64,000 nucleotides of DNA from Ophiodon elongatus (GCA_016806645.1 JACSYO010000475.1:1828501-1892500); one strand, 5' to 3'. Shown: positions 1 through 12,047, counted from the first letter of the stretch. Translations and numbers: made by a program. Notes: a model not told the origin generated them from the letters alone.

Positions 1-349
1 CTACTTGTCAGAAACAGAAACACAAATGCAAAATACTCTATACTGTTTTGATTTTTTTTGCCAAGCACCTCACCTTCCAACCTTGTCCAAAAAGCAGGTT
101 TCCTGAGTTATCTGCATAGTTTTGCTGAGAAAAACACACAACCCCCTTAAATCTGGAACAACTACAAAGAGCTCTTTTGTCTTTTTATTAACAAAGTCAT
201 GCAAACAACTGCATCACTAGAGTCTCATCACTTTACTAATAACCAATCTGTTCTTGTGTCAGTTCCTGTGAAAGATTAATAGATTTCAATAGAACGGGGA
301 AAAATAACTATAAACTATCAGAAATTGTAAACCTCTGATGAAATAAGAC

Positions 350-2580
350 ACAGGGAACAATGGAAACTTTAAAAGCTTTATTAAACTTCAAAACAACTAT
401 CTTCCTGAGAAGCCTGGAATGGTATCAAAATAAATTAACACACAATCAACTACGAAAGGCTCGACTGTGTACTCTGTCTTTTTATGTGCACAGTACATTA
501 CATTACATCTCCAGATTTGTTCAAACAAATACAACTGAGAAACACAGCAAAAGCTTTGTGGATTGAGTCACACTTAACTGTTCCTAGTTCATCCTATTTT
601 AACTCCACAGAGCCTGTGAAGTAACAGTCTAGTGACTCTGTTGTGTCACTCCTCAGGGTAAACGCCGCATGCTGGAGTGGGAAAAAAAGCCTTTTTTTGT
701 ATCCTCACTTGTGTCACATTACACTGAAATGCAAAAAAAAAAAGAAAATGACCAAGAGGCTTTTGAAATAGTTGGCAGAGAAGTTGTTGCTTTCACCACT
801 TCAGCTCTCTTGGCAGAGAAGAAATGGGACACACCAAAACAATAATGGCAAGTCGAATGTGTGTGACAATTACTTGCAGTCCAACTCTACAAACATATGT
901 ACATTTTTGCTACGTTCTGACAGCCCGTTGTTCAGATAGCTCGTTATCAAAGAAAGGCACATTAAGAAGCTGTTAGTTGTGTAGATTTGCTTTGACTATT
1001 GCAAACACTGTCATGACTACATGCACATAATACAACTACTGCAAGCTTCTATCTACACACAGCTTGTTAAATAAGGACTATCACATCATCCACAAATAAC
1101 GTACAACTACAAGAAAAGTCACATATATTTACATACCAGAGTCCTCTCATAAATCCTACAGAATTAACAGTGGCCTGAGTGAACCAGGATAAATGGAAGT
1201 TATTGGAGGTCAGGCATGTCTGTCCAAACCTCTTATCTGCTGAGGTTAGAGATGAGAGGAATACAGGGGTTATTTCTCAGTTTTTGTTTTGTGGTGGGCG
1301 GTGTACTTTTAAGGCACAGAGGGGAAAGAAGATGGAGGTGAGGAGAGATCCTACTGGTTTGAATAACCCAATTTCACAGCCCTACTGCCTTTTGTCAGTT
1401 GACTGGCTAGCATGTATTTAGCCCGTGAACATCCACATGCGTCCACCTGATCTTTTTGATGTACAGTCAACAGAGACTCTAGGATCCTCTCTTATGTAAG
1501 ACGGCATTTATATACGAGGAGCATTTTCTTCGGGCCGAAAAAGAATTGGTCAAAAATTTGGTTCCTAGTTCAGCTGGTGTGCGTTTTAGATTTTTGGATT
1601 TCCGCTCCTGGCAGCTTTTGACTCTTGAAACTGGCTTGAGTTTTGTAATCCACCACATACCTGCATTGTTTGAAATATATACAGTATGCATGAGTTGGTG
1701 TAAATTGACTAAAACGTAAGGAATAGTCAGGGAAATATACTTATTTACATTCTTGCCAAGAGTGAGATGAGAAGATCAATACCTCTCTCATGTCTTTAAA
1801 CCGACCAACCGACTGCTTGCTTCAATCTCCTCAACTAACTCTCGACAACAAAGTGAATATGCGTATTCTCCAAGATGTTGAACTATTCCTGTAAGATAAC
1901 TGCAGATTTTTCTTGTAGAGACAAATCTATGTTGATTGTTAAGTTCGAACAGAGTGTATACTGTATGTGTGTGCGTAAGAGCACTGGGGCTGCACGATGG
2001 ATGCATTCCCGAAACAGTCGCTGGCCATTCCCTCTTGACACCCCACTCTGATTCCACCAATCAGGACTCCCTACGAGATGCCAGCCAACCTTTTTTTAAG
2101 GCTGTGATCTCATGTAACACAACATTGCTTTCACCTCTCGGGTTTGCTCTCTCGGGGCTAAAGTTTCCCACAGTCGAGGGGTCAGCGTCAAGGCTGTGTG
2201 AAAAAGCATTGACACTACTGCGACAGTATGTGGGTTGAAATTCATAATGGTGACCAAATGGCCACAAGGAGGAAAACTATTTGCAAGATTGTCAGGTCAA
2301 CATCAGAAATCACACTGATCCTGCTGTTTTAGTCTTATCAGAATGTTATGGAAGGTAGAGGGTGCTACTTTGCTTGGGAGTGCAAATAATATAGAAAGAG
2401 AAAATAGTGGAAAATCAGGCCAGGAGAGTTGGTTTGAGCACCATAGTGGAAAGGATATTTTTGAACATGATCTATTTCCTGGGTCCCTGGATGGATGATG
2501 GAATACGGTTGACATTAGATCTGAAGGCTGTACAGTCTTTTGGGGCTGGGTACAGAAGAGGTAGAGGTCAAGGGTCCAGC
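350..2580 (-). other. tspan2: Probable tspan2 3' UTR (2.2 kb)
   Basis: There is no coding content on either strand between the tspan2 stop and the left edge; the short ORFs here have no recognisable domain. By eye, the nearest canonical AATAAA on the minus strand is at 382-377, which implies a 3' UTR of about 2.2 kb. Long 3' UTRs are known for this gene in mammals. The exact end is inferred. The remaining 349 bp at the left edge contain only a second minus-strand AATAAA (189-184). Confidence 0.4.
377..382 (-). terminator. Candidate polyadenylation signal for tspan2
   Basis: AATAAA on the minus strand (TTTATT on plus), the first canonical signal I found downstream of the tspan2 stop. Cleavage would be expected near 350-365. 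A second copy at 184-189 could serve as an alternative. Confidence 0.35.
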
Positions 2581-2646
2581 TTAGATGACCTCCCTGCTGT
2601 TGCGAATGGCACAACAGAGCACCATACTGAAGATCATCCCAATGAT
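2581..2646 (-). CDS. tspan2: tspan2 coding exon 8, stop codon
   Basis: 66 nt including the TAA stop at 2583-2581 (acceptor CTCAACAG). It encodes IIGMIFSMVLCCAIRNSREVI: the end of membrane segment 4, the juxtamembrane CC that is a usual palmitoylation site in this family, and the short cytoplasmic tail. Confidence 0.95.
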   Translation of the reverse strand: MIGMIFSMVLCCAIRNSREVI

Positions 2647-5600
2647 CTGTTGAGAGGAGACAGATTTTGAAAAAACCTGTGTGTGTATTTGCATGTTGTT
2701 TTCAAGTCTTCTCAGATGCTGACTCACCATGACTCCAGCGATGCCGATGCCCACGTATCCAATGATGTAGAGTTTATTGTTGAAGAACTCTTTGATGCCT
2801 GTCTCACAGTCCTGCAGACCAAAGATAAGAGGAATCAAGCAGTGTCAAGTTGTAGTGAACCAGGGTGATTTGTAGACGCCATGACTCATTCATTAGAGGG
2901 GCAGAATTTTATTTCCTCCCTGAGTCTGGAGCTGGTGTCAAATCTTACCTTAGTATCTGTTGGGGGATCAGAGCAGGGGCGGTCTACGGTCCCACAACAG
3001 TTCAGCTGAAAGTGGGAAGAAAAACATAATATGATGTATAAACAAAACGTTTTTACAACGGATTTTTAATGCATTAAGAACATAGTGTTACTCTAAATAT
3101 TTTAATTTATACTTACTACTTCCTGGTATGACATGATCAATGTGCTGTTATTGTTTTCATTGTACGTTGTTGTGTAGAAGGTCTGGACGTCTTTGATAAT
3201 CTGTGTGACAGTGAGAAGTGAATGATGTGGTGCCATTAGGATTCATTAAACTCAATTCACTACTCAAGCTATCAAATATTAAATGTACCTTGTCTTTGTT
3301 TAAGAATCCAAACAACCCTGCTGCCACCTCCGCACCGAAGATGATCAACAGACAGGCAAAGAACTGAAGAAAAAGCCACAGAAACAATAAAGAGAGACAA
3401 TAAATAGGAAGGTGAACTATATTTCTGCCTGAAGTTAATTAACGGTATCCAACTAAGACAAAAGCACTTCAGTTCAGATTTTGCTCTTGTGGTATGTATG
3501 CCTTTGTACTCACTGAACCTAGCAGGCATTGAGATTCCCGAACAGCTCCACAACAGCCAAAGAAACCAACCAACATCACCATACTGCCAGCACTGATCAG
3601 GATATAGACGCCTGGAGGGACAGGGAAAAAAGACACTGATGCAATGATAAACAAAAATGCAGGTCAAAACATTGTTTAGGTCATGAGGTAAACAACCATC
3701 AGAATACCTTTTAATTGAATACACTCATCAACATCATTAAGATATTCCAGCTTAAAACGGGCTGGTAAAAATAGTTTGATTCCCCTCAACATCTCTGTTC
3801 ACATGCTCAGCTCCCCCCCCTTCTAGTTCATCTGGCAATTATAATCCACAGAAGCACCAGCAGGGGTCAGCATAGAGCTATAAATGAAAGTTGAAACAGC
3901 CACTATCTAGACTGCCGACTGTGGTATTCACATTTAAGACTGGGCTACGTCTGTGGTTAGTGCCTAGATTCTTTTTTTAGGAGTGGACCCACTTATTGTG
4001 CCTTTTAAATGTGTCCTCATTTGAGATGTCTTGTAAAGAGCCTTGTTGCCAACAGCCTTATTTAGGGGGAGCTCTAAGTGGGACCTCCTTAGATGCCCTG
4101 ATCTCCCATGAACCCACTCATTGGGAAACAGATTGGGTCTGGCACTCATACAGGTGGGGTCTGTTGCCAGGCGACCGCTCTGCAGAGGATGGGGTGAGAA
4201 AGGACACGTCAGTCCCTGGGTGATACACGCTTTGGTGGAAAAAGGAGAGAAAGACCGTTCATGTGCCAACAAAAAGTCTCGATGGGACACAGTAATTGAG
4301 TTGGGTGCGCCATTTCTTTTGTTTGTTAGGAAGGAGAGTTTAGTTGCCGCCTTAAAGTCGCAGTCAGTGATTCTAATCTAATGCACGTTTTGTCAAATTC
4401 ATTATACCTCCCTGTTCTGTGTGTGTACTGAACATATCCGGTGTTCATACACAAGCCCCGGCTCTGAAAATGGGAGACAAACAAAGTGGCTCGGACCAAG
4501 CCAATCAGCGGCAGGGTCGTTTGCGGTCGTGCACGTGACTGGATGTATAAAGAGAAAGGCAGTGGGAGCGAGAGGAACAGTAAATATGGTGGGAGGACTT
4601 TGTTTGGGTGTTGAGTTCAAATATCAACAATCTTTCTCCGGAATCACTGGCTCCGTCTTTAAAAAAGGTGTCTGACGCTCAACTAGCCTGCTGATCATCT
4701 TTTAACTTATCGCGGCTGGTGACAAGGGATGCCGCTGCATTCACAAACTGAAAGAGACGCCGTTTCTCTACTTGGTTTTCCCTTTAGCGTTTAGTCTGAA
4801 GTTGTTTGTCATGTTCGTTTTAATGCGTCATCTGAAAGTAAAAAGAAAAGGGGAGTTTCGTGTGGGCTTGACGCCATGGGAACGGGGCATAGAAACTGTT
4901 GAGCGCCCTCAGCCGTGTCTGCGGGGACGGCGCACTCACTGTCAAAGCCATGTGCAGCACTATACTCTCAGAGGACCCGACTTCAAGAAGCCACCCGTCC
5001 TCAGTCAAACCACATAGACACCTGAGTCTTAGTTCGCATACAAACACACAGAAAAAGAAAATTAAATACCTTGAAGGTATTGTAGGCTTTTGTAAGACAA
5101 TAACTCTCACACAACAGTATCAGTTCTAAACCGGCTTACGAAAAGGAAATACAGAGGAGGAGGGTGGTTTAGCTTGAAGATTGTTAGAATAACTGACATT
5201 ATCATAAGTATCACACTGATTGCTGTGATCAGAGAGAGAATGTGGAAGGATGGTCCTGCACAGGAAAGCTAAACACCTCCTTCGATTCCTCTTGCTTTGT
5301 CATTTCAATTGACGTCCCATCTTGTTTTTCCTTCAAATCTTTGCCATGGATCCCCATCTGGTTCTATGATTTACTTCTTCCAAATGCTCTTTAAACTGTC
5401 CCAACACTCAGTGTCTCCTCCTCCTCCTCTGTCTCTTTCCATCTAGGCAGGGTGACTGATTGAAAGGTGGTTAGCAGCTCTGTGGTTTCCCTCATCTATT
5501 TAAGATCTATGTACAGTAGTCATTTCCTGTTATTCACACTCATCTCCAGCTCAAAAGAAGCAACACATGCCTAATCATGCAAAAAAAAAAGCATGAGATC

Positions 5601-8600
5601 ATGTTGCATTCGGACGTTTCACCGTGCATGGCCAACTTGGTGAGACACCCATCAAACTATGACGCTCACAACACTTTTGCGTTCACACACAATAAGCCTG
5701 ACTTGCGTAAAAGCACCCAGTATTTTCCCCTTCAACAGACTTTCTGTGCGTGTGTGGGCTTTTATATGTGCTTGTGGAGTGTGTATTTATGTGCATGTGA
5801 TGTGCATGGAGGCCTGTGGAAGGAATATCCTCTACGACAGAGAAACAGACCTTCATTCACAGGCAAAGGGAGTTGCATTGAAATGTGTGATCAAACGTAT
5901 TTAAAGCCCCTTTCCAGACTGAGAATGACAGAGCAGCGAGAAATATGACATTTTAATAGGTTTATGGTACTAATGCGTGTCTAACATATTTAAAAATGAT
6001 GTTACTTATTTGCAAAATTCATGGGTTGATTTGAAAAGATACAACAGTGTCATGACACAGTAAGGAGATGTGTCATTTTCATTTTCCATTCCTAATATCG
6101 GTCAACATAAAAGTCTAACCGCTGATACTTTCCGTGACCCATTTAGAATGTTTTTTGAGCAACTTCAAAAAGACACACTTTAAAAAAAACAACGATACTT
6201 ACATTTACACTGTGTGTACATTGACTGTGGCGATTACCTGAGGTTATGTTACTCACCAATGAAGAAAGTGTCTGGAGCCTTGTCACCATTGAGAAGAGAC
6301 ACAGTTTCTGGATCAAAGCGCAGCCACAGTCCCACTGCCAGAACAAAGGATCCCATCAACTGTAGAGAGAGAGAGAGAAGGGAGAATTACTTTTAATATG
6401 CTACATAATCACCACTTATTTCAGACAAAATGCATAGAACAACAAATACAGGACCTCTGGAGACGAGCAGTCCACAGTCATGCGCTGTCGAGACTGCAGG
6501 CTTTAATTGCAACTGAATCCTAATAAATACCAACTATAGATGTAATAATCATTGAAATGTCACATGGTTGCAGACGGTCGTCATTACAGTCAATAAAAGT
6601 AGAAAATCATTTTTCTTGGTTTCAGCATTCATCACGTGCAAGCACAAGGAGTAGAAGTCCACGATTTTCAGGCCTTCTAAGGGCTTGTTCTCTTGCTCCC
6701 CCTCAATGGGATTTTCCACATAAAGCAAATGGTGCTGTGGAGTTTCCACTCCGACCCTCCACCCTTTGCACTTCGGCAACAGGAGTATAATCTCTGTAAG
6801 AGTTGTAGGGCTAAAATGTAATGTTTGTTTTTTGTCAAACCAATAGCTATGAATATTCGTCAGTATCGTGGGGAACTCATCTATGTGTTCTAGATCCCAT
6901 CGAAATGTAACTTATGTATCTTGTGTGATTTCTGGCGTCCCGGTAGGGAGAAAATGACCCGCTTGGCCGCGGGCAGCAGTGTGGCACCTTGAGCTGAAAC
7001 AGGCTCTCCTGTTTGTTTGGAAATGTGGCTACATGTTGCTCATAGTTTCCTTCATCTAAACCACCATCAGCATACGTTGAACTAAATCATACTCCCTGCA
7101 ATGCTCTCGCAAACTCACTGCAACGAAAAACTTTTATCCTCCAAGTGGACAGAAGACCTTGAAGTAAGCTTTGTTTTCATGAGATCTGAGACGCTCTCAA
7201 GGGCACAGACTGTGGTGGGCGCACCGCTGATAGATCAATACTGAGAGGTTTAAATGATCACTGAGCCCATGCCCCCTGAGGATTATGGAGTCTAAAAAAA
7301 CTTCCAAGCTGAGCTTCAAAACAACAGTGTGTCTATGTGTGTGTGTGTGTGCAGAGAAATTAAATGATTTGTCTAAATGGAGAGTATTAAGGAGTGCTTG
7401 TCACATGGTCTCTCTGTGTCCTAGATATCAGAATTTATGTAGACTGTTTGTTTTTCTGTGTCCACTGGTCTCCGTTAAGTTAATTCATTTAGAGAAACAA
7501 ACCCCATTGCCAAGTTCAGACAAAAACAAAACTATTCCACGTCTGTCCACTTAAAGAATCTGCACAATTTCTCTCGTTTCAGTCTTCATCTTCTGGTCCT
7601 CACTTTCCACACTCCTCTCCTCCTCCACTCCAGGTCCAGTGTTGTTCTGTTGTGATGTTGGTCTGAAGTAAAGCCAGTAGCTCAGTTGTAAAGCATCGGA
7701 ATAAGATGCTTTGTTGGGAAGCAGGCTTCCCCCCCTAACTAAAGATTTAGTGTCATGCGTGGTGATGTATGGGACAGCTGAGCTCTTGGGGTTTCAGGAT
7801 TAGCAGGTCCGAAGTGATAAAGCACATTAAAGTGAAGGCTTGCAGATATGTAGACTTACTGAACCAGGCGGGATTAGTGCGGCGAGGGGCTCTGGATCTA
7901 TTTAACCCTGGTATTTGTCGGAACACCTGATGGTGCGATGGCGTTGTCGGAGGTGTGAGGCGAAGGACCGCTGCCCACTGAATCGTGTGGCTGTGCACAC
8001 AGCGCGAAGTGTTGGTGCTGTCCCAAGCAACAACAAGCTGTCCCAAGTCGTGTTAGTGGTGTCGGAGGAGGAGCAGATGGTTGATTCACAGTTGCAAAGA
8101 GCTCAGAGCTCAGCCGAACCTCATTATTATTATGGCTTCATTTAAAAGCCTTTTCAAAACCAGATGCATTGAATGGATACCACACTGAAAAGGTCTCATT
8201 TTAGGAAAAGGCATCCAACGCTGCAGGCAGTAGCTGACATCTTAAGTACATTCTCAACTCTGGCACTCAGTCCTCTCAAAGGTCCCATTAACCCCCTCAC
8301 TGCTTACATACCCCCTGCTTTACCCCCCACCACTTTGTCTGCCATCATTACCCCGTCTGACACCAGACACACCCCTCCCCTCCCTTCCCTTCTCCCGGCC
8401 CCTCTGCCTCTCAAATCTACCACCACGCCCCCTGATTTATCTCCAGTATCCACCTCCTCTCCCCCACCTAATCTGCCCCCCTCCCTCCTCACCCAAAGGA
8501 CAAAGGCCCACTGTCTCCCTGTGGCTATACGTTTTGGCGCCCAATAGGAGGGAAACAGAGAGACACAATGAAAGAAGGGAAGAGGGGAAGGAAAAGAGAG

Positions 8601-10675
8601 TGTAAGTCGTGAGACGACGCATCATCTTTTTTCTTTGCCTGCGGACACAGAAGACAGAAGTATCTTATTGAGAGACAAAGTTGAAACTCCCACCTGTGGC
8701 CTACATAGGCCCTGTATAGCCTGTGTATATCTAAAACACAGAAGGAAGTGAGAAGAGTAGACTTAACCTACGTCCTCTCTAGTTTTTATGACTGGATATT
8801 TCTAGACAGGGATGAAAATCTCACTGTTGTAGCTTTATTGAGGTTCTTTTACAGTAACAAGGCCTACTTTTTAACAGTGCGGTTAAATAGTGTTTTTGTG
8901 AGGGGAATTTCCATGGAACAGGGGCTGACACAGGGCTGTGGTCTTGGTCAGACACAGTTTGAGGCATTATCCACTTTCTAGGTTAGACCTTATTTTCAGG
9001 AAGAAAATGTTATCAAAAGCAGTATACAAAAGCAAAGCATCTGTGGACTGCTGCTTTAAACCCAGCAGTAATTGGTGAGTGATTTAAGCCTGTCAAAAAT
9101 AGTCTTCTTCTCTGGCATATGTTTGGGAAAACATATGCAAGCACACATTAAAAATAATGGTCGAAGGAAAGTGTAAAAAGGAGGGGGATCATTATGGGTG
9201 GAGTAAATCCTATTGTACTCTGCCACGGGGCGAGGGTGGGGGAGTGTTGTGGCACACATCACCCTTCACAACACAGACGAGTGTGTTTGTGTCGTGGTTT
9301 TAGGGTTTTTGTTTCCCTATTTTAGTCTGCCCCGCCCTTATGAGTTTCACCTGTTCCTCGTCGGCCTCGCCGTGACCCGGTTCTTGTTATCTGCCTCCCT
9401 TCCTTGTGTATTTAGTCTCCGTGCTCCCATTGTCTTATGTCAGATCGTCTTCGTTTCATCATTGCCCTCCGGAGCCTTGTGCTACCTGTTTTTGCCAGCT
9501 GTTCCTGCCTGACTTTTGGACTCTTAGTCTGTGAGCTTTTTTTTGTTGTATTAAAATATCATCGCTTAATCTGCAAGTCTCTGCGTCTGCATCTGTTCTG
9601 CTCCCGCAGCCGTGAGTTTGTTGTCCATACTGATTTTGAATTCAGTGCATTTTACCGGAAATCTTCAAAATGTTAGACGCCTCTTCACAATAGGTCTCCA
9701 CACTGGGTGTCAATTTTGAAAGTGAAATTATTTCTTACAGACAGAGAAATCCATCTTTTAGCCCTGTTGTCAAACAATCGTATCTTACCTTATTGTTTTC
9801 AAAACAATATCTTAATTTACTCAAAATTAAAGTCTACATCTCAGCTGTTTGATTCAGGCCAGTCCGAGACATGAACTTGGACTGGCCCCAAAAGGGTTTA
9901 AAACTGCAATCGTATTACAGGAGGAAATGTTTCCATCAAAAGACAATTAAAAATGCTGTTTAGTTGTATGGGACTCCAATTTTGGAGATGAGGTTGATCA
10001 TTTCAGCCCTCTGAACTCTCCCAGGGAGGTAAGATATTGGCTATGCAATTGCAGTATTATAAAAAACAATAACCTTTTAACTTGGATAAAATAATTAAAT
10101 GGTTCATACAGACAAAACTGTGTCATATCGGTTGTTGTTGATTAGCAGAAAGAACACTACATCACTAGTAAGTAACGCTTGCCCTCACTGTTAACCTCGC
10201 AGGCTTTCTGACTAAATAGGGCACTGGTATTGATGTTCTGTTGTAAGCTCTGGTATTTGGAGTGTGGCCTGCATTACATTAACAGTTTAGTATTGGAGCC
10301 CTGCAGGAATCTCACTACATCACGCTGTGACATGGAGTCAGCGAGATTCATAAACACACAAGCCACTTTGTACGTATTGATTTAGGAGCATATTTTGTGT
10401 GTTAGATGACGGTGGTTGTATGACGCACTTCATTACTCAGGTAAAAACAAGGGAAACATATCTGCCCCTCCTCCACACCCACTCTTCTCATCATCTCTCG
10501 CTCCACCATCAACAGGGGGGTGGGGGAGATTGGGATGCAGTGATTATGAACAGAGAGTGATCACTGTTCATTCACGGCTGAAAAAGTGCAGGGAATGTAC
10601 AGAACTTGTATGCAGTCGGCACCAAAAAGTGCCCGTATTGGTGTTTCGATGGTCCTGTGTGACATGTAACTAACA

Positions 10676-10732
<57 letters not shown>

Positions 10733-12047
10733 ACAGAGAGAGAGAGAATATCCCGCTATCCTCATACTGATCTGACTTTCTATCTTTATCTGGGTCAGCT
10801 GTCCCGCTTTTGCCATGCGAGCGCGCACACGCGCACATTAATATCCCTCTCAATCTCCCAATGACCCTTTTCTCTCCCAGCACATTTGCTGTCTTCCTTT
10901 CTCTGTTTTTCATGAACATGTCTGTCAGGCAGTCAGTCACACATCCTCTTTTTTCCACCTGTTTGTCATCTCTCATATTCATTTGTCTCTGCAAGTGCCC
11001 ACATTCAGTCAGATGTACCACAAAAAAAAAAAGGGGGATTTCAGCAACAGCCAGAGTGGTAAGAGGAGATAGAATAACTTAATGATTGAACCGGTGTGGT
11101 CGCTGCAATAAAGGCTCCAGTAGGCCTGATGCTTAGCCAGGCAGGAGCAGCACACTGAAGTTATGCTATTGTCCCGCTGTCACAATGGATCCATTCACGC
11201 TGCACTCAGTGCCTGATCCACTCCACAGATGCTTGTTGGAAAATCTCACTCACACACACACATAAAGGAGCGTTCCCTCTGAGGAGTGAGAACAGTGGTA
11301 TGTTCATTTATAGTATGCACTGAATGGACTTAACAAGGATGCCAGGGTTTATGAAGGGTCATGTGCAAAACATGTGCGCAGGACATACAAACACACACAC
11401 ATGCACCTTTCACATCCACCTGACAGTTGTCTGGAGGATAGTGACTCTCTTGTGCTTCCTTCTGAGTGCCCAAGTGCTGCTTTCTAAAAAAGATCAGCAG
11501 TGGAGTTGATCTTGTGTGGTCGTAACACCATTTTACCAATCAGCTCTGCGCAGGGAGCCAACTGCGGAGTTGGTTTTCCATGCTGTCTCTCAATCGCTCT
11601 CCCTCTCTCTGTCTTTTCATTCAGTCTTCCTTTCAAAAACACACTTCCCCGGGAAAATAAGGGCGGGTTTTTTTTTCCCCCTGTGGAAAATCTGAATTGA
11701 ACCCGGTGAGCCAAAACTAAAAAGCCTCTGGCTGTCACCGTTTCCGCTCCACGCAGGGTAAACCCACGCCGGGACGGACAGCAACTAAATAAAGCACACA
11801 AGAGGATGAAAGCTGAAAGCTGAACACAATCGAAGCATAGTTACTGAAATAACACGTGGGTGTGATCGTCAGCTGTGCAGAGTGAGTGGTCTGCACTGCT
11901 GCACTTGCTCCGTGTTCATTTACGCACGCCTCGCATCCCGTCGCCACACATGCACTTACATACCGAACATGCACTTACCCAGAAGATGAAGTTGAACACG
12001 AACAAAAGGTATTTGACACATTTCATTCCTCCTTCCACCTTCGACAT
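2581..12047 (-). CDS. tspan2: Tetraspanin-2, complete, 8 coding exons
   Basis: Four-pass membrane protein of the tetraspanin family, which organises integrins and other partners in plasma-membrane microdomains. The exons join in frame at GT-AG boundaries to give 211 residues (human TSPAN2 is about 221). Membrane segments lie near residues 12-34, 56-77, 86-108 and 177-203. The large extracellular loop has CCG at 146-148 plus C154 and C164, the four-cysteine pattern, and overlapping N-glycosylation sequons at 132-135. The tail MIFSMVLCCAIRNSREVI and the third-segment stretch IIFGAEVAAGLFGF fit TSPAN2 better than CD9, whose tail ends RRNREMV. The adjacent, co-oriented NGF-family gene agrees with the mammalian TSPAN2-NGF order. 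The ATG at 12047 has A at -3 and gives the same N-terminal length as human TSPAN2; a second in-frame Met at codon 8 is less likely. Introns 1 to 7 are 5619, 2645, 150, 88, 111, 137 and 81 bp. A fish a/b duplicate suffix cannot be assigned from this window. Confidence 0.95.
2728..2811 (-). CDS. tspan2: tspan2 coding exon 7
   Basis: 84 nt, residues 163-190 (acceptor CTGCAG, donor GTGAGT). It encodes DCETGIKEFFNNKLYIIG, with the fourth loop cysteine, and the start of membrane segment 4 (GYVGIGIAGVM). Confidence 0.94.
2949..3005 (-). CDS. tspan2: tspan2 coding exon 6 (CCG motif)
   Basis: 57 nt, residues 144-162, phase 0 (acceptor CTTTCAG, donor GTAAGA). It encodes LNCCGTVDRPCSDPPTDTK and so holds three of the four large-loop cysteines. 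This variable part of the loop is several residues shorter than in human TSPAN2. Confidence 0.93.
3117..3200 (-). CDS. tspan2: tspan2 coding exon 5
   Basis: 84 nt, residues 116-143, phase 0 at both ends. The acceptor is CACACAG. The donor GTAAGT was chosen over an upstream GTAGTA because only this choice keeps the next exon in the normal phase and gives EVLNCCG across the junction. It encodes helical parts of the large loop (IIKDVQTFYTTTYN) and the NNST sequons. Confidence 0.9.
3289..3363 (-). CDS. tspan2: tspan2 coding exon 4
   Basis: 75 nt, residues 91-115, phase 0 at both ends (acceptor CTTCAG, donor GTACAT). It encodes membrane segment 3, reading FFACLLIIFGAEVAAGLFGF, then LNKDK, which opens the large extracellular loop. 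The IFGAEV-G-F pattern is closer to TSPAN2 than to CD9. Confidence 0.93.
3514..3611 (-). CDS. tspan2: tspan2 coding exon 3
   Basis: 98 nt, completing codon 58 and running to residue 90. The acceptor is CCCTCCAG and the donor GTGAGT. It encodes membrane segment 2 and the intracellular loop, including GFFGCCGAVRESQCLLGS. The GCCGA-ESQC motif is diagnostic of tetraspanins. Confidence 0.94.
3612..6256 (-). other. tspan2 intron 2
   Basis: Noncoding. It contains a 311-bp inverted-repeat element (4352-4662) and otherwise low-information sequence, including CT-rich stretches near 5410-5450. No exon of another gene is visible on either strand. Confidence 0.8.
4352..4662. mobile_element. Miniature inverted-repeat element in tspan2 intron 2
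   Basis: The first 23 bases (4352-4374) and the reverse complement of the last 23 (4640-4662) match at 19 of 23 positions. Both termini begin TTAAAG and carry CAGTGATTC internally. TTAA lies at each outer end, as expected if TTAA is the duplicated target, though the same bases could instead belong to the repeat. The length is 311 bp with no ORF, so the element is non-autonomous. Inside, on the plus strand, are CCAATCAGCG (4501-4510), CACGTG (4532-4537) and TATAAA (4546-4551) in promoter-like order. Confidence 0.75.
6257..6359 (-). CDS. tspan2: tspan2 coding exon 2
   Basis: 103 nt, residues 24-57 plus the first base of codon 58. A pyrimidine-rich CTCTCTACAG acceptor precedes TTGATGGGA, and the donor is GTGAGT. 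It encodes the end of membrane segment 1 (LMGSFVLAVGLWLRFD) and the small extracellular loop. This is the conserved first-loop exon of CD9/TSPAN2-type genes. Confidence 0.92.
9270..9617 (+). repeat. Decayed interspersed repeat, copy 1
   Basis: The segment contains an ordered set of features: CACCTGTTCC, then GTGTATTTAGTC, then a poly-T/ATTAAAATA stretch, then CTGCGTCTGCATCTG and a terminal CCGTGAG. The same order recurs at 50240-50655 on the same strand. This layout resembles a dispersed repeat common in teleosts. The class (SINE, LINE 3' end or DNA element) is not determined. It is divergent and has no coding capacity. Confidence 0.45.
10673..10747. repeat. (CA)n(GA)n microsatellite
   Basis: About 30 CA units followed by a short GA run, in tspan2 intron 1. 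It produces repetitive open frames that are artefacts. Confidence 0.95.
11979..12047 (-). CDS. tspan2: tspan2 coding exon 1
   Basis: 69 nt, residues 1-23. It starts MSKVEGGMKCVKYLL, and the KCVKYLL block is the usual tetraspanin entry into membrane segment 1. It ends after the Trp codon and is followed by the donor GTAAG (11978 downward), phase 0. The 5' UTR extends to higher coordinates and its limit is not visible. Confidence 0.93.

Larger units (their letters stand above)
6360..11978 (-). other. tspan2 intron 1 (5.6 kb)
   Basis: A large first intron, usual for tetraspanins. It contains a dispersed repeat (9270-9617), a CA microsatellite (10673-10747), a C/T-rich block (about 8290-8500) and a short tRNA-like A-box match at 7678-7694. 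No additional coding exon is supported. Confidence 0.85.

Noticed and set aside
8173..8547. 124-codon Pro/Ser/Thr-rich ORF antisense in tspan2 intron 1
   Set aside because: A C/T-rich low-complexity tract translates as a proline-rich chain; no conserved motif is present.
10572..11021. 149-codon minus-strand ORF
   Set aside because: It runs through the CA microsatellite (VCVCVC repeats) and contains no domain.
2581..12047. Identification of the tetraspanin as cd9
   Set aside because: CD9 is similar, but the C-terminal NSREVI, the AEVAAGLFGF segment and the adjacent NGF-family gene all favour tspan2.
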